Below, piece by piece: positions 32,649 to 40,564 of a stretch of 54,624 nt of DNA. The number at the start of each line of letters is the position of its first letter. Position 1 is the first letter of the stretch. The stretch is from Eubacteriaceae bacterium (GTDB lineage Bacteria > Bacillota > Clostridia > Lachnospirales > Lachnospiraceae). The stretch lies in NCBI GenBank assembly GCA_910574915.1, contig CAJTCR010000035.1, positions 1 through 54,624 on the forward strand, given 5' to 3'. The notes beneath the pieces were generated by a model. That model saw only the letters and a program-made list of their open reading frames with translations. It was not told the DNA's origin and did no database searches. The position numbers were made by a program, and so were the translations under genes.

Positions 32649-33101
32649 ATGGCAGACCAGCTTTTCCCGGTATTTGAAGTTCCGGATATTGATGCAGGGG
32701 ATGACGAATACGATGTGGAATACAGGCGGAGCGTGAAATGGGATCCCGTCATGGGGGATTTTGCCAGGGATAACGCGGGAAATATGATTCAATGTGAAGG
32801 CCGTGAGGCGTTTGCAACATGGTGTTTTAAAATGGTGCAGACAGAACGGTACGACCATAGCGCATATCTTGAGGAAATAACCGGGTATGACCTTGGCTCC
32901 GAACTTGAAGAGGCGGTGCAGGAAAGCGACCATGATATTACTGAGTCAATGATCATCCGGACAATTACAGATACATTGATGACGAATCCACGCACAGAAT
33001 ATGTAAATAATTTTGAATTTGAATGGGAAGGGGACGATGTGCATTTTTCGTTTGATGTGAAAGGAATCGAGTGGGACGAAACATTTAAGATAACATTTTA
33101 A
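32649..33101 (+). CDS. Baseplate wedge protein (XkdS/DUF2634-like)
   Basis: This 150-residue protein has the gp25-like pattern: SVKWDPVMGDFARDNAGNMI, EAFATWCFKMVQTERYDHSA and IIRTITDTLMTNPRTEYVNN, ending in strands. Such proteins start sheath assembly on the baseplate. Lies just before the baseplate J gene. Confidence 0.85.
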   Translation: MADQLFPVFEVPDIDAGDDEYDVEYRRSVKWDPVMGDFARDNAGNMIQCEGREAFATWCFKMVQTERYDHSAYLEEITGYDLGSELEEAVQESDHDITESMIIRTITDTLMTNPRTEYVNNFEFEWEGDDVHFSFDVKGIEWDETFKITF

Positions 33102-33117
33102 AGAAAGGGTGGATGTA

Positions 33118-34239
33118 ATGCAGCCAGAATTTATGCAGCCGGACTTTGTGGCAGATAACAGTCCGGAAGAAATACATGAGCGTATGATGGGAAACCTGCC
33201 TGCGGACATTGATGATATGCCAGGCGGCTTCCCATATGATTTTACCATGCCGGCAGCGATCCAGAAATCCGAGATCGTGCAGTTTTACATCGTGCGCGCA
33301 ATCATGGCGGCATTCCCTCAGTTTGCATGGGATGACTGGCTGGATTACCAGGGAATGCAGGTAAATTTAACGAGGCATCCTGCGAAAAAGGCGCATTGTG
33401 TATTGAAAATACAGGGCGCTGCCGGCACCGAAATCGAAGCCGGGGCTGTGTTCTGCGTCCCGGCAACAAGGTTTACGCCGGCGATTGGATTTTCTTCGGA
33501 TGATAGCTGCGTGATCGGGGAAGACGGAACAGCCCTCATACCGGTAACGGCGGTTGATGACGGCCCGGAATCAAATGTCAAAGCCGACTGCATTGTTATT
33601 ATGGAAAACCCTCTGGATGAAATAACTGCAATCACAAATCCGGAATCGGCAATAGGCGGGGCGCGGCGTGAGTCGGACGATGATTTTTATGACCGGATAG
33701 CAGAGGAATATGCCAACAGTAGGACATTCCTTGGAAACGACAGGGATTACATACGATGGGCTAAGGAGGCAGGTGCCGGGGACTGTATCGTAGACCCGGC
33801 ATTTGATGGACCGGGTACCGTGAAACTTGTGCTGATTGATGTGAATGGCCAGCCCGCAAATGAAGAACTGGTGCAGGCTGTATATGATTACATTGTTTCA
33901 CCGGATGACCGATCGAGGAGGCTGCTGCCGACTGCCTGTGCGAAACTGTCATGTGTCCCGGCGACAACCCTGCGGGTAAATTATGAATGTACTGGGATGC
34001 TGTATGACAGGGATATTACGGATCCGGAACAGATTTCACGCTGTTTTGAAAAAGCAGTTATGGCAGTATATGCAGAAGCCAAGCAGGAAGGCATACTCCG
34101 GTATAATGATGTCCGACCGGTACTTCGAGGCATAGACGGTCTGGAAGACTTTGAAAGATTTTATATGAACGGGGCCATGGACAATATAGTGCTGGACGGT
34201 GAAGAATATCCATTGACCGGAAGCTGCGAGTTTAGTTAG
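33118..34239 (+). CDS. Baseplate J-like protein (XkdT)
   Basis: This 373-residue protein uses ATG 33118, with AAAGGGTGG upstream; GTG 33109 is an alternative. It contains the J family sequence AGTEIEAGAVFCVPATRFTP, VDDGPESNVKADCIVIMENP, ESAIGGARRESDDDFYDRIA and RTFLGNDRDYIRWAKEAGAG. It forms the baseplate wedge rim. Followed by the tail-fibre-side genes. Confidence 0.92.
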   Translation: MQPEFMQPDFVADNSPEEIHERMMGNLPADIDDMPGGFPYDFTMPAAIQKSEIVQFYIVRAIMAAFPQFAWDDWLDYQGMQVNLTRHPAKKAHCVLKIQGAAGTEIEAGAVFCVPATRFTPAIGFSSDDSCVIGEDGTALIPVTAVDDGPESNVKADCIVIMENPLDEITAITNPESAIGGARRESDDDFYDRIAEEYANSRTFLGNDRDYIRWAKEAGAGDCIVDPAFDGPGTVKLVLIDVNGQPANEELVQAVYDYIVSPDDRSRRLLPTACAKLSCVPATTLRVNYECTGMLYDRDITDPEQISRCFEKAVMAVYAEAKQEGILRYNDVRPVLRGIDGLEDFERFYMNGAMDNIVLDGEEYPLTGSCEFS

Positions 34240-34248
34240 GAGGCGCTT

Positions 34249-35367
34249 ATGGGCAGGATAGACCTAGAGAATTTCCCTACGAGCAGTAGCGCATTGCGTA
34301 TGCTTGATGATGTGTCAACTGGGTTTTATGAAAATTCATATGTGGGAAAATGGCTGTATCAGGTAATGGGGCTGGAGTATGACGATGCTTTCATACTGGC
34401 TCAGACGCTGCCGGAGCAGTTCTTTCCAGAGACAGCTACATGGGGGCTTAGGTATCATGAAGAAAAGTGGGGGCTTCCAATAAGGGAATCCCTTGAGGAT
34501 GAGGAACGGCGCAGGCTGATTTACCAGAAGCGGGATTATCGCGCACCTATGACGCCGCATCGCATGGAATATTACCTTCAAAATGCAACGGGATTTGCAG
34601 CGCGTATATCAGATTGTCACGATCCTGGGGACGATGGATGGCATCCGGCGCATCCTAATATTTTCCGGGCGGTGTTTGAAGGAGAAGGAACTCTGGATGT
34701 AAAGAAAGCAAAAGAGCTGTTAAAAAAGATAAAACAGTCACATACAACGTTTTTTATTTATGACAAAGTGGCCGATGTCATGGACAACCGAAATTTGGAG
34801 CAGATGCTTCTCTGGAAACTGACAATGAGGACACAGGTTCCGTTCTGGGGCTGTTATATTTTTGACGGCGCATGGAACCTTGACGGCAGTGTGCAGCTTT
34901 GCCAGAAAAGAAGGTACGACCTGCGGCTTGGCCTGAAATATTATATGGGAATTTTTTACGAGCTTGCAGCGCTGCATACCAAATTGTTTGACGGTACATG
35001 GAACCTTGACGGATCTGTCTGCCTTGACGCTGCATACCGCAGTTTCCGTGTGAAAATCTATGGAAAGATTGAAAGCGCAAATAAATTAGGAAATCCATCA
35101 GTCAGGGAGACACTGGCATTTATCATGGATTTCTGGAGGCTTATCTATTTTGATGGCAGATGGAAACTGGACGGAAAAGCCTGTCTGGATGCGACCAGAT
35201 GCAGAATGGAAGCTGCAGTCAAAACTCATATTGTTGTTAACGGTAATACAGAAGAAATCAGGGACGGGCTGGTTGAAATAAGAAGAAATCTATGGTTTTT
35301 AGATGGGAATGTGGCGATGGATGGATCCAGGATATTGAATGCGATGTACAGAAGGGAGGTGCTGTGA
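34249..35367 (+). CDS. Tail protein, YmfQ/DUF2313-like with FDGxWxLDG repeats
   Basis: This is a 372-residue protein. Residues 1-175 match XkdU/YmfQ-type tail proteins (YENSYVGKWLYQVMGLEYDD, EKWGLPIRESLEDEERRRLI). Residues about 200-370 hold three clear repeats of FDGxWxLDGxVxLDA spaced 43-55 residues apart and a fourth degenerate one (WFLDGNVAMDG). These look like beta-hairpin modules bridging baseplate and fibre. The repeat region is an extension beyond the usual family length of about 190. It could form a fibre-attachment surface. Confidence 0.8.
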   Translation: MGRIDLENFPTSSSALRMLDDVSTGFYENSYVGKWLYQVMGLEYDDAFILAQTLPEQFFPETATWGLRYHEEKWGLPIRESLEDEERRRLIYQKRDYRAPMTPHRMEYYLQNATGFAARISDCHDPGDDGWHPAHPNIFRAVFEGEGTLDVKKAKELLKKIKQSHTTFFIYDKVADVMDNRNLEQMLLWKLTMRTQVPFWGCYIFDGAWNLDGSVQLCQKRRYDLRLGLKYYMGIFYELAALHTKLFDGTWNLDGSVCLDAAYRSFRVKIYGKIESANKLGNPSVRETLAFIMDFWRLIYFDGRWKLDGKACLDATRCRMEAAVKTHIVVNGNTEEIRDGLVEIRRNLWFLDGNVAMDGSRILNAMYRREVL

Positions 35368-35368
35368 C

Positions 35369-35752
35369 GTGGCAAGCAACGTGCTTATAACAAAAAAAGC
35401 AAGGGAAAAGCTGGTGAAGGCGAGAGCAGGTGCAATCGCACTGCCGCCGATTGTCGGCATGGCTTTTGGTGATGGAGGATGTGATGCAGATGGAAGCGTG
35501 ATTGCTCCAGAGGAAGATCAGAGTGAATTAAGGCATGAGTTGTACCGCAAAGAAATTGACGGGTACACTTTTATAGAAGACACCGTATGCAGGTATGAAT
35601 GCACTTTAACAGAATCAGAACTTGCTAATGAATATATAAGCGAGATTGGACTGTATGATGAAGACGGCGATCTGGTCTGCGTCAAGTCCTTTAAAAGAAA
35701 AGGCAAGGATGATGATCTGCAGATGACATATATACTGGATGATGTTTTCTGA
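35369..35752 (+). CDS. Tail-fibre-like protein (collar/N-terminal domain)
   Basis: This 127-residue protein starts at GTG 35369 with GGGAGG upstream. It shows the phage tail-collar fibre pattern: LITKKAREKLVKARAGAIAL, GMAFGDGGCDADGSVI, YECTLTESELANEYISEIGL and VCVKSFKRKGKDDDLQMTYI. It is usually the short fibre or fibre-network protein that follows YmfQ. Confidence 0.8.
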   Translation: MASNVLITKKAREKLVKARAGAIALPPIVGMAFGDGGCDADGSVIAPEEDQSELRHELYRKEIDGYTFIEDTVCRYECTLTESELANEYISEIGLYDEDGDLVCVKSFKRKGKDDDLQMTYILDDVF

Positions 35753-35838
35753 TAAACGGATTGAAAATAACGGTATTCGATATTTTATAACAATCAAAAC
35801 ATGGAATTAACATATTGTGTTAAATTAAGGAGGCAGCA

Positions 35839-36117
35839 ATGAAAGATTATACAAATACGGCTCCTGTTTTTTCTGAAAGCATCCGTGTTACAGAAACATC
35901 TGATCCTGCACATGCGGACAACATAAACGCGGCGCCAGAACAGCTTTTGCAGAATACGCTTGTGAACCGCGCATATACAAAAAGCCTTGAGGAAGTTCTG
36001 GAAAAGCTGCTGACAAAAGGAATGATTTCTGTAAATTTTGTAACTGCGGATAGAAAACAGTTTGTAACTTCTGATGGTAAGGTATTCAGGGCAGCAAAGA
36101 GAATTCGGTTCAGATAG
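35839..36117 (+). CDS. Small fibre-associated protein upstream of VP2
   Basis: This 92-residue protein starts at ATG 35839 with AAGGAGG upstream. It contains VFSESIRVTETSDPAHADNI, then QLLQNTLVNRAYTKSLEEVL, a pattern I recognise from fibre regions of clostridial prophages. It probably joins the adhesin to the baseplate or fibre. VP2 begins 9 bases after its stop. Confidence 0.65.
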   Translation: MKDYTNTAPVFSESIRVTETSDPAHADNINAAPEQLLQNTLVNRAYTKSLEEVLEKLLTKGMISVNFVTADRKQFVTSDGKVFRAAKRIRFR

Positions 36118-36126
36118 GAGAAAAGA

Positions 36127-37038
36127 ATGGAACAATTATTTATGGAATTAGAAAAGATGGAGTCTGTTTCCTGTGGCGATGACTATATGCATATTATAAC
36201 TGCTGATGGAGACAAGATTATTAAAATCAGTGACCTGGCAAAAGCAATTACAGATGGCGAATTTATAAAAGCAGGCGCAAATGGTAAAATCGGATTTATT
36301 ACAGATAACCCGGATAAAGGCCTGCGTAATTCCATTTTCCGCGGAAAGTGTCTTGGGGATTCATTAACAGCAGAGCAGGCAGCGGCAATCAAAGCGGGAA
36401 CGTTTCAAGATATGTTTGTTGGCGATTACTGGACAATCGGTGGGGTGAATTACCGCATTGCCCATCTTGATTACTGGCTGCGGTGCGGGGATGCAGAATG
36501 CACGAAGCACCATGCCGTCATAGTTCCTGACACCTGCCTGTATAATGCACAGATGCATAACACTGCATCCGGACAGTATGAAGCAGGCGCGGCAAATACG
36601 ACGGAAGGCGGCTATATCGGCAGTGATATGTACAAGACGGGGCTTAACCAGGCAAAAGCTATAATAAATGAGGCATTTGGAGCGGAACATATCTTGTCTC
36701 ACAGAGAACTTCTCGTGAATGCTGTCACAAACGGCAGGCCAAGTAACCATGCATGGTATGACAGTACCGTGGAACTGATGAATGAGTGTATGGTGTATGG
36801 CAGTTACATTTTTACTCCGGCGTGTGACGGAACATTTATTTCATACCGTTATACCATTGATAAGTCACAGCTTGCGTTGTTTGCGCTGCGTCCGGATCTG
36901 ATCTGTAACCGTGTGAGCTGGTGGCTGCGTGACGTTGTTTCGGGCGCTCATTTTGCGGCTGTGCTCTGGAACGGCCTTGCGGACTGTTACCACGCTTCCT
37001 ATTCTCTTGGTGTGCGCCCGGCTTTCGGTATCTGTTAA
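36127..37038 (+). CDS. DGR variable protein VP2 (DUF6273/C-type-lectin-like tail adhesin)
   Basis: This 303-residue protein is the local DGR target. The N-terminal 70 residues are probably the attachment part. The rest is a DUF6273-type domain (GDYWTIGGVNYRIAHLDYWL, NAQMHNTASGQYEAGAANTT) ending in the variable ligand-binding region WWLRDVVSGA to GVRPAFGIC. VR2 (36911-37027) covers the last 40 or so codons. By position at the end of the tail fibre module, it is likely the receptor-binding adhesin. From codon 73 on it is almost identical to VP1, apart from one divergent block (about 36689-36742) and the VR itself. Avd-like, TR and reverse transcriptase follow. Confidence 0.93.
   Translation: MEQLFMELEKMESVSCGDDYMHIITADGDKIIKISDLAKAITDGEFIKAGANGKIGFITDNPDKGLRNSIFRGKCLGDSLTAEQAAAIKAGTFQDMFVGDYWTIGGVNYRIAHLDYWLRCGDAECTKHHAVIVPDTCLYNAQMHNTASGQYEAGAANTTEGGYIGSDMYKTGLNQAKAIINEAFGAEHILSHRELLVNAVTNGRPSNHAWYDSTVELMNECMVYGSYIFTPACDGTFISYRYTIDKSQLALFALRPDLICNRVSWWLRDVVSGAHFAAVLWNGLADCYHASYSLGVRPAFGIC
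36911..37027 (+). repeat. DGR variable repeat VR2 (local)
   Basis: This 117-bp segment aligns without gaps to TR at 37728-37844. Fourteen of 23 TR adenines are replaced; all other positions are identical. The changes hit Asn codons of TR (AAC/AAT). The direction of change (A in TR, any base in VR) defines VR2 as the recipient. Confidence 0.96.
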
Positions 37039-37046
37039 TCTTTAAT

Positions 37047-37067
37047 CTCCGCCCCTTGTGGGCGGAG
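37047..37067 (+). promoter_or_regulatory. Hairpin/cruciform downstream of VR2
   Basis: A perfect 8-bp stem (CTCCGCCC with GGGCGGAG) and a 5-base loop lie 19 bases after VR2. It has the spacing and sequence of the VR1 hairpin except one compensating base. Likely the target-recognition hairpin needed for retrohoming. Confidence 0.75.
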
Positions 37068-37084
37068 ATAGTGGAGGATGAAAA

Positions 37085-37690
37085 ATGTCAGTGCCAAAAG
37101 GAAAGCGGAAAGAATCAAAGTTTGAAGCACAGCATCATTTCTATCGTTTGCGGGCAGATGTAACAAACCTGATGCTTCTTGATTTTGGATTTTCAGAAGA
37201 AAAATACCGGAAACACATAGAACGGTACCGGGAAACACACGCAAAGACAGGAAATGTGGATGAAGTCGTGGAGCGGTACCAGAAAAAATGCGACAGCTTC
37301 AAAAAGTGGTTTATAGACCGGGAATGCGATGCTGTTCTGGAAATACTGCGGCGCATAGGGTGTGAATTTACACTTGGAAATTCTATTTATCCATCGGAAA
37401 CTCCGGCAAAAGTCATGGAATTTTGCGAGCGCAGGAAACACATAGATGAAGCAATCGCACAGTGCTATGTGCTGAAACAGGAACTGCAGTATATTATCAG
37501 TTCCCTTCCTGTAAACATCAACAGATACGAAAGGCTCGCCGTGGATATTGATAAACAGATTGCATTATACAAAGGCGTGCGGCAGTCTGACAACAGGCTT
37601 TTGAAAAAGAAGGCCGGCAAAGCGAAAAACGCCGGGGAGAAGCAGAAAGGAAAACCTGAAAATAGAAGAGGGCAGGAAAAAGAAACCTGA
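37085..37690 (+). CDS. avd: Avd-like DGR accessory protein
   Basis: This 201-residue highly basic protein lies between the target gene and TR, the usual place of the accessory variability determinant. The core (about residues 12-165) is predicted as four long helices: EAQHHFYRLRADVTNLMLLD, EVVERYQKKCDSFKKWFIDR, PAKVMEFCERRKHIDEAIAQ and ERLAVDIDKQIALYKGVRQS. Avd forms a positively charged pentameric barrel that binds RT and template RNA. The Lys/Arg-rich C-terminal tail (KKKAGKAKNAGEKQKGK) would suit RNA binding. It is longer than the Bordetella Avd (about 128 residues), so the family link is by fold pattern and position. A copy of its first codons lies after VP1. Confidence 0.72.
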   Translation: MSVPKGKRKESKFEAQHHFYRLRADVTNLMLLDFGFSEEKYRKHIERYRETHAKTGNVDEVVERYQKKCDSFKKWFIDRECDAVLEILRRIGCEFTLGNSIYPSETPAKVMEFCERRKHIDEAIAQCYVLKQELQYIISSLPVNINRYERLAVDIDKQIALYKGVRQSDNRLLKKKAGKAKNAGEKQKGKPENRRGQEKET

Positions 37691-37727
37691 CAGATAAAAA
37701 ATAGTTAATATGGGGCAGCCTTTGTAT

Positions 37728-37844
37728 GTGTGAACTGGTGGCTGCGTGACGTTGTTTCGGGCGCTAATTTTGCGAATGTGAACTGGAACGGCAATGCGGA
37801 CTGTAACAACGCTTCCAATTCTAATGGTGTGCGCCCGGATTTCG
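37728..37844 (+). repeat. DGR template repeat TR
   Basis: This 117-bp sequence has 23 adenines, 20 of them as AA pairs in the AAC/AAT codons that match the variable codons of the VRs. It is not itself in an expressed target. It gives the unmutated master sequence; both VRs differ from it only at its adenines. It lies between the Avd-like gene and the reverse transcriptase. In the VR reading phase it would encode Asn at ten positions. Confidence 0.96.
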
Positions 37845-38022
37845 AGGATGCTGGTAAGGCCTGAAAACAGGCAGGCATCCGGCCGAAAGGAAAGGCTGTC
37901 CCTGCCGGAAAGGCTAAATGACAGTATGGAAACGTAGAGCCGCCCGTGCCGGTTTGCCCTATGTGGCAAGATACGTCAAGCCAATATCCGGGGCTTAACC
38001 TGAAAAGGAGTACGGTAATTTT
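37845..38022 (+). ncRNA. DGR RNA 3' region (structured TR-RT spacer)
   Basis: It begins right after TR. GGATGC (37846-37851) pairs with GCATCC (37875-37880), enclosing GCCTG-AAAA-CAGGC, a nested hairpin two bases past TR. Further GC-rich complementary words follow (GGCCG, CCGG near 37880-37920). In studied DGRs the spacer downstream of TR is needed to prime cDNA synthesis. The reverse transcriptase starts at 38023. Confidence 0.7.
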
Positions 38023-39189
38023 ATGTATAACAGGATAACAGACATGAATGTTCTTTATGATGCGTTTTTGTCTTCGATGAAAGGAAGCGCATGGAAAGAG
38101 GAACCACAGAAATTTGAGATTGATTTCCTTTCAGAAATCACAAAGCTGAAACAGGAGCTTGAAACAAGGGAATACAGAACTCTGCCCGGTTCAGAATTTA
38201 CATTGAACGAACGGGGGAAAGTCCGTCATATCCACGGTGGGCGGATGCGTGACCGTGTAGTCCGCCATGCCCTGTGCGATGCAGTTCTGGGTGAAGCGCT
38301 GAAACCATATCTCATTTACAACAACAGCGCAAGCCAGAAAGGGAAGGGGGTTGATTTTGCAAGGCGGATGTTTGAAAAAGATCTGCATAATTACTGGCTG
38401 AAACACCGTAGTAATGACGGTTATGCCGGCTTTGTGGATTTTTCAAAATTTTATGACAATATCCGTCATGATAAAGTAAAGGAAATGGTTTTACCCAGGG
38501 TGGATGAGTTTTCAGGATGGCTTTTCGGGCAGATTGTTGACACATTCAGAATAGATGTTTCCTATATGGATGATGAAGAATATGCAGAGTGCATGGACAA
38601 GAGGTTTGATTCTGTAAAGTACTATGAAAATATATCAGAGGAACTAAGAACCGGGCAGAAGTATATGGCAAAGTCGGCAGATATCGGTGATCAGGTGTCA
38701 CAGGACATTGGCATCTTTTATCCGGTGCAGATTGATAATTATGCAAAGATAGTCCGGGGAGTTAAAATGTACGGACGGTACATGGATGATATATACATTA
38801 TAGGGGAAACAAAGGAATATGTTGAATCTGTTATTCAGGGAATAGCAGAACAGGCAAACAGCCTGGGTATTTTTATAAACGAAAGAAAAACACGGATTGT
38901 GAAGCTGTCCCAGACATTTAAGTATTTGCAGGTAAAGTACAGTCTTTTGGAATCCGGAAAGGTTGCAAAACGGATTAATTCCAAATCCGTTACAAGGGAG
39001 CGAAGGAAACTGAAAGCATATAAACGTTTGTTTGATAAAGGAAAGATCGAATATGGAGCGATTGAGCAGGCGTATAAATCATGGATGGGATCGCACGTTC
39101 CCATCATGTCTAAAAACCAGGTAAAAAATATGAAACAGTTTTACAGGGAGTTATTTGGAAAGGAGCCGGAATGGAAAAAGCAAAAATAG
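38023..39189 (+). CDS. DGR reverse transcriptase
   Basis: This 388-residue protein contains the RT core. Motif 1-2 has GKVRHIHGGRMRDRVVRHAL, motif A has FVDFSKFYDNIRH (catalytic Asp139), and motif 4 has IGDQVSQ (residues 221-227), the GxxxSQ form that marks DGR enzymes. Motif C is GRYMDDIYII (Asp255, Asp256) and motif 6 LGIFINERKTRIVKL. GxxxSQ in place of the QGxxxSP of other RTs is linked to adenine infidelity. It copies TR RNA into cDNA with errors at A that replaces VR1 or VR2. AAAAGGAG lies upstream. It overlaps the next gene by 19 bases. A YMDD at residues 181-184 in an acidic loop is not the active site. Confidence 0.97.
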   Translation: MYNRITDMNVLYDAFLSSMKGSAWKEEPQKFEIDFLSEITKLKQELETREYRTLPGSEFTLNERGKVRHIHGGRMRDRVVRHALCDAVLGEALKPYLIYNNSASQKGKGVDFARRMFEKDLHNYWLKHRSNDGYAGFVDFSKFYDNIRHDKVKEMVLPRVDEFSGWLFGQIVDTFRIDVSYMDDEEYAECMDKRFDSVKYYENISEELRTGQKYMAKSADIGDQVSQDIGIFYPVQIDNYAKIVRGVKMYGRYMDDIYIIGETKEYVESVIQGIAEQANSLGIFINERKTRIVKLSQTFKYLQVKYSLLESGKVAKRINSKSVTRERRKLKAYKRLFDKGKIEYGAIEQAYKSWMGSHVPIMSKNQVKNMKQFYRELFGKEPEWKKQK

Positions 39190-39470
39190 TATTTCAAAAT
39201 GGTATGGAGATTGAAGCCGAGGAAAACGGGAGCAACCTGATCACGGACAGCAAACCGGATTTTCCAGTTGATTTGTCATCAGTTCTGGTTATTGGAGCTT
39301 GTGGGGAACGTATTTTTAAAAATGCGGAAATCGTGGAGTGCGCTTCTGTAGATGGCCGTTACTGGTTTGCGTTCCGCGAAATTTCGGAAGCTGAAAGGGC
39401 GGCGAAACAGATGCAGGCTAATATTGAGTATATAGCAATGATGACGGATGTAGATCTGGAGGAGGTATAG
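39171..39470 (+). CDS. Small phage protein downstream of the RT, unknown
   Basis: This 99-residue protein starts inside the end of the RT gene with AAAGGAG upstream. The N-terminal half is beta-rich (AKIVFQNGMEIEAEENGSNL, VLVIGACGERIFKNAEIVEC). The C-terminal half is helical. It lies directly before XkdX, where PBSX-like phages carry a small tail protein. Function unknown. Confidence 0.6.
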   Translation: MEKAKIVFQNGMEIEAEENGSNLITDSKPDFPVDLSSVLVIGACGERIFKNAEIVECASVDGRYWFAFREISEAERAAKQMQANIEYIAMMTDVDLEEV

Positions 39471-39474
39471 AAAT

Positions 39475-39633
39475 ATGGAAAAAGAAAAGGCATACAGCAA
39501 AAATTATGAAAAGGTCAGGGGATATTATGATGGCGGATTCTGGAATGAAGCGCGTGTAAAGAATGCGGTTACAAAAGGATGGATTACCGAGGACGAATAT
39601 ACAGAGATTACAGGAAACCGTTATGACGCCTGA
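39475..39633 (+). CDS. XkdX-family small protein
   Basis: This 52-residue protein has GGAGG 10 bases before ATG 39475. It has the XkdX signature: YEKVRGYYDGGFWNEARVKN, then VTKGWITEDEYTEITGNRY. XkdX proteins are tiny conserved tail-region proteins of unknown role found next to holin and lysis genes. Confidence 0.85.
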   Translation: MEKEKAYSKNYEKVRGYYDGGFWNEARVKNAVTKGWITEDEYTEITGNRYDA

Positions 39634-39690
39634 CAAAAGGCATGACATAAATCCTGATATTTGAAAACGATTCATGGAATAGGGACGAAA

Positions 39691-39891
39691 ATGAATTATC
39701 ATATTAATACTGATGGAAAACGTATATTGATTGATGAAAATGAGTGCAGTTATTTAGCGGATGAATATATCTGCACTTGCGAAAACAGTAAATATTATAT
39801 GGATGTTCCACCAGGCGGGCGCTGTTATAAAGGTGGTGGCTGCGAACAGTTTGAAGATGAGACGGATGGAATCGTAGCAGATGATTCCTGA
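39691..39891 (+). CDS. Small Cys-rich protein, unknown
   Basis: This 66-residue protein is read from ATG 39691, preceded by AGGGACG; an earlier ATG at 39661 lacks a ribosome site. It carries four Cys (ECSYLADEYICTCENS, GGRCYKGGGCEQF), a possible metal-binding or disulphide set. It is acidic. No family recognised. Confidence 0.5.
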   Translation: MNYHINTDGKRILIDENECSYLADEYICTCENSKYYMDVPPGGRCYKGGGCEQFEDETDGIVADDS

Positions 39892-39927
39892 GAGGATCAG
39901 AAAAAGGATACAGGAGGGTAAGCCGGA

Positions 39928-40176
39928 ATGGATGAAGACAATTTTTTGGAATTGCTTGAAATTTATATGGATATGGCAGAAAAGCAGGATGAAATTATAT
40001 ACCGGCTTGGAAAAGTTACAAAAAGGCTGGCCGAAGATTTGAAACTTTTGAGGAATGACCAGCGGTATTCGGAAGAATTGGCAGGGAAGCCAGATGATAA
40101 ATTGAGTCAGGACATGGCGATCATCAAGGAAGTCATGGATCAGTATAAGGAAGTAAAAGCAGAATTAGAGCCGTAA
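39928..40176 (+). CDS. Small coiled-coil protein, unknown
   Basis: This 82-residue acidic protein is predicted as continuous helix (DMAEKQDEIIYRLGKVTKRL, IIKEVMDQYKEVKAELEP). AGGAGGG lies upstream. Its stop lies in the stem of the terminator that follows. It is likely a small structural or lysis-module protein; the role is unknown. Confidence 0.6.
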   Translation: MDEDNFLELLEIYMDMAEKQDEIIYRLGKVTKRLAEDLKLLRNDQRYSEELAGKPDDKLSQDMAIIKEVMDQYKEVKAELEP

Positions 40177-40188
40177 GGCTCTTTTTTT
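40167..40188 (+). terminator. Intrinsic terminator overlapping a stop codon
   Basis: AGAGCC and GGCTCT pair around GTAA and are followed by six T. The stem starts inside the last codons of the upstream gene. It separates the DGR/XkdX group from the lysis genes. Confidence 0.75.
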
Positions 40189-40220
40189 CTGTACTTTTTT
40201 TAAGAAGGGAGTGGGACAGA

Positions 40221-40550
40221 ATGGATACACCAATTACAAGGGCAGAGCATGACGAATTCGTAGAACGGATAAAGGAAAGTCACAAAAGACTCGAAGATGA
40301 AGACAGACGTCAGAACCACAGAATTGATGAGCTGGAAGGGACTGTGCGTCAGATATCATCCCTGGCTACATCAACTGAAAAACTTGCAGTTAATATGCAG
40401 AATATGCTGAAAGTCCAGGAACAGCAGGGGGAACGCCTGGAACGTCTGGAAAGCAGGGACGGCGAGATGTGGCGCAAAGTTACGGGATATGCCATTACAG
40501 CGGTTATCAGCATTGTAGTTGGATTTGTTTTTGCACAGATTGGTATGTAG
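40221..40550 (+). CDS. XhlA-like haemolysin/holin-associated protein
   Basis: This 109-residue protein has a long N-terminal coiled coil (EDEDRRQNHRIDELEGTVRQ, VQEQQGERLERLESRDGEMW) and one C-terminal membrane helix (ITAVISIVVGFVFAQIGM). This is the XhlA layout, which cooperates with holin in host lysis. Holin and amidase genes follow directly. Confidence 0.75.
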   Translation: MDTPITRAEHDEFVERIKESHKRLEDEDRRQNHRIDELEGTVRQISSLATSTEKLAVNMQNMLKVQEQQGERLERLESRDGEMWRKVTGYAITAVISIVVGFVFAQIGM

Positions 40551-40564
40551 GAAAGGGGAAAATT

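Noticed and set aside
36127..37038. VP1/VP2 similarity as an insertion-sequence duplication
   Set aside because: No terminal repeats or transposase frame the copies, and differences in the VRs are adenine-specific, which fits a DGR, not transposition.
38563..38574. Second YMDD motif in the RT (residues 181-184)
   Set aside because: It lies in an acidic linker before the GxxxSQ motif and is out of order. The catalytic YMDD is at residues 253-256.
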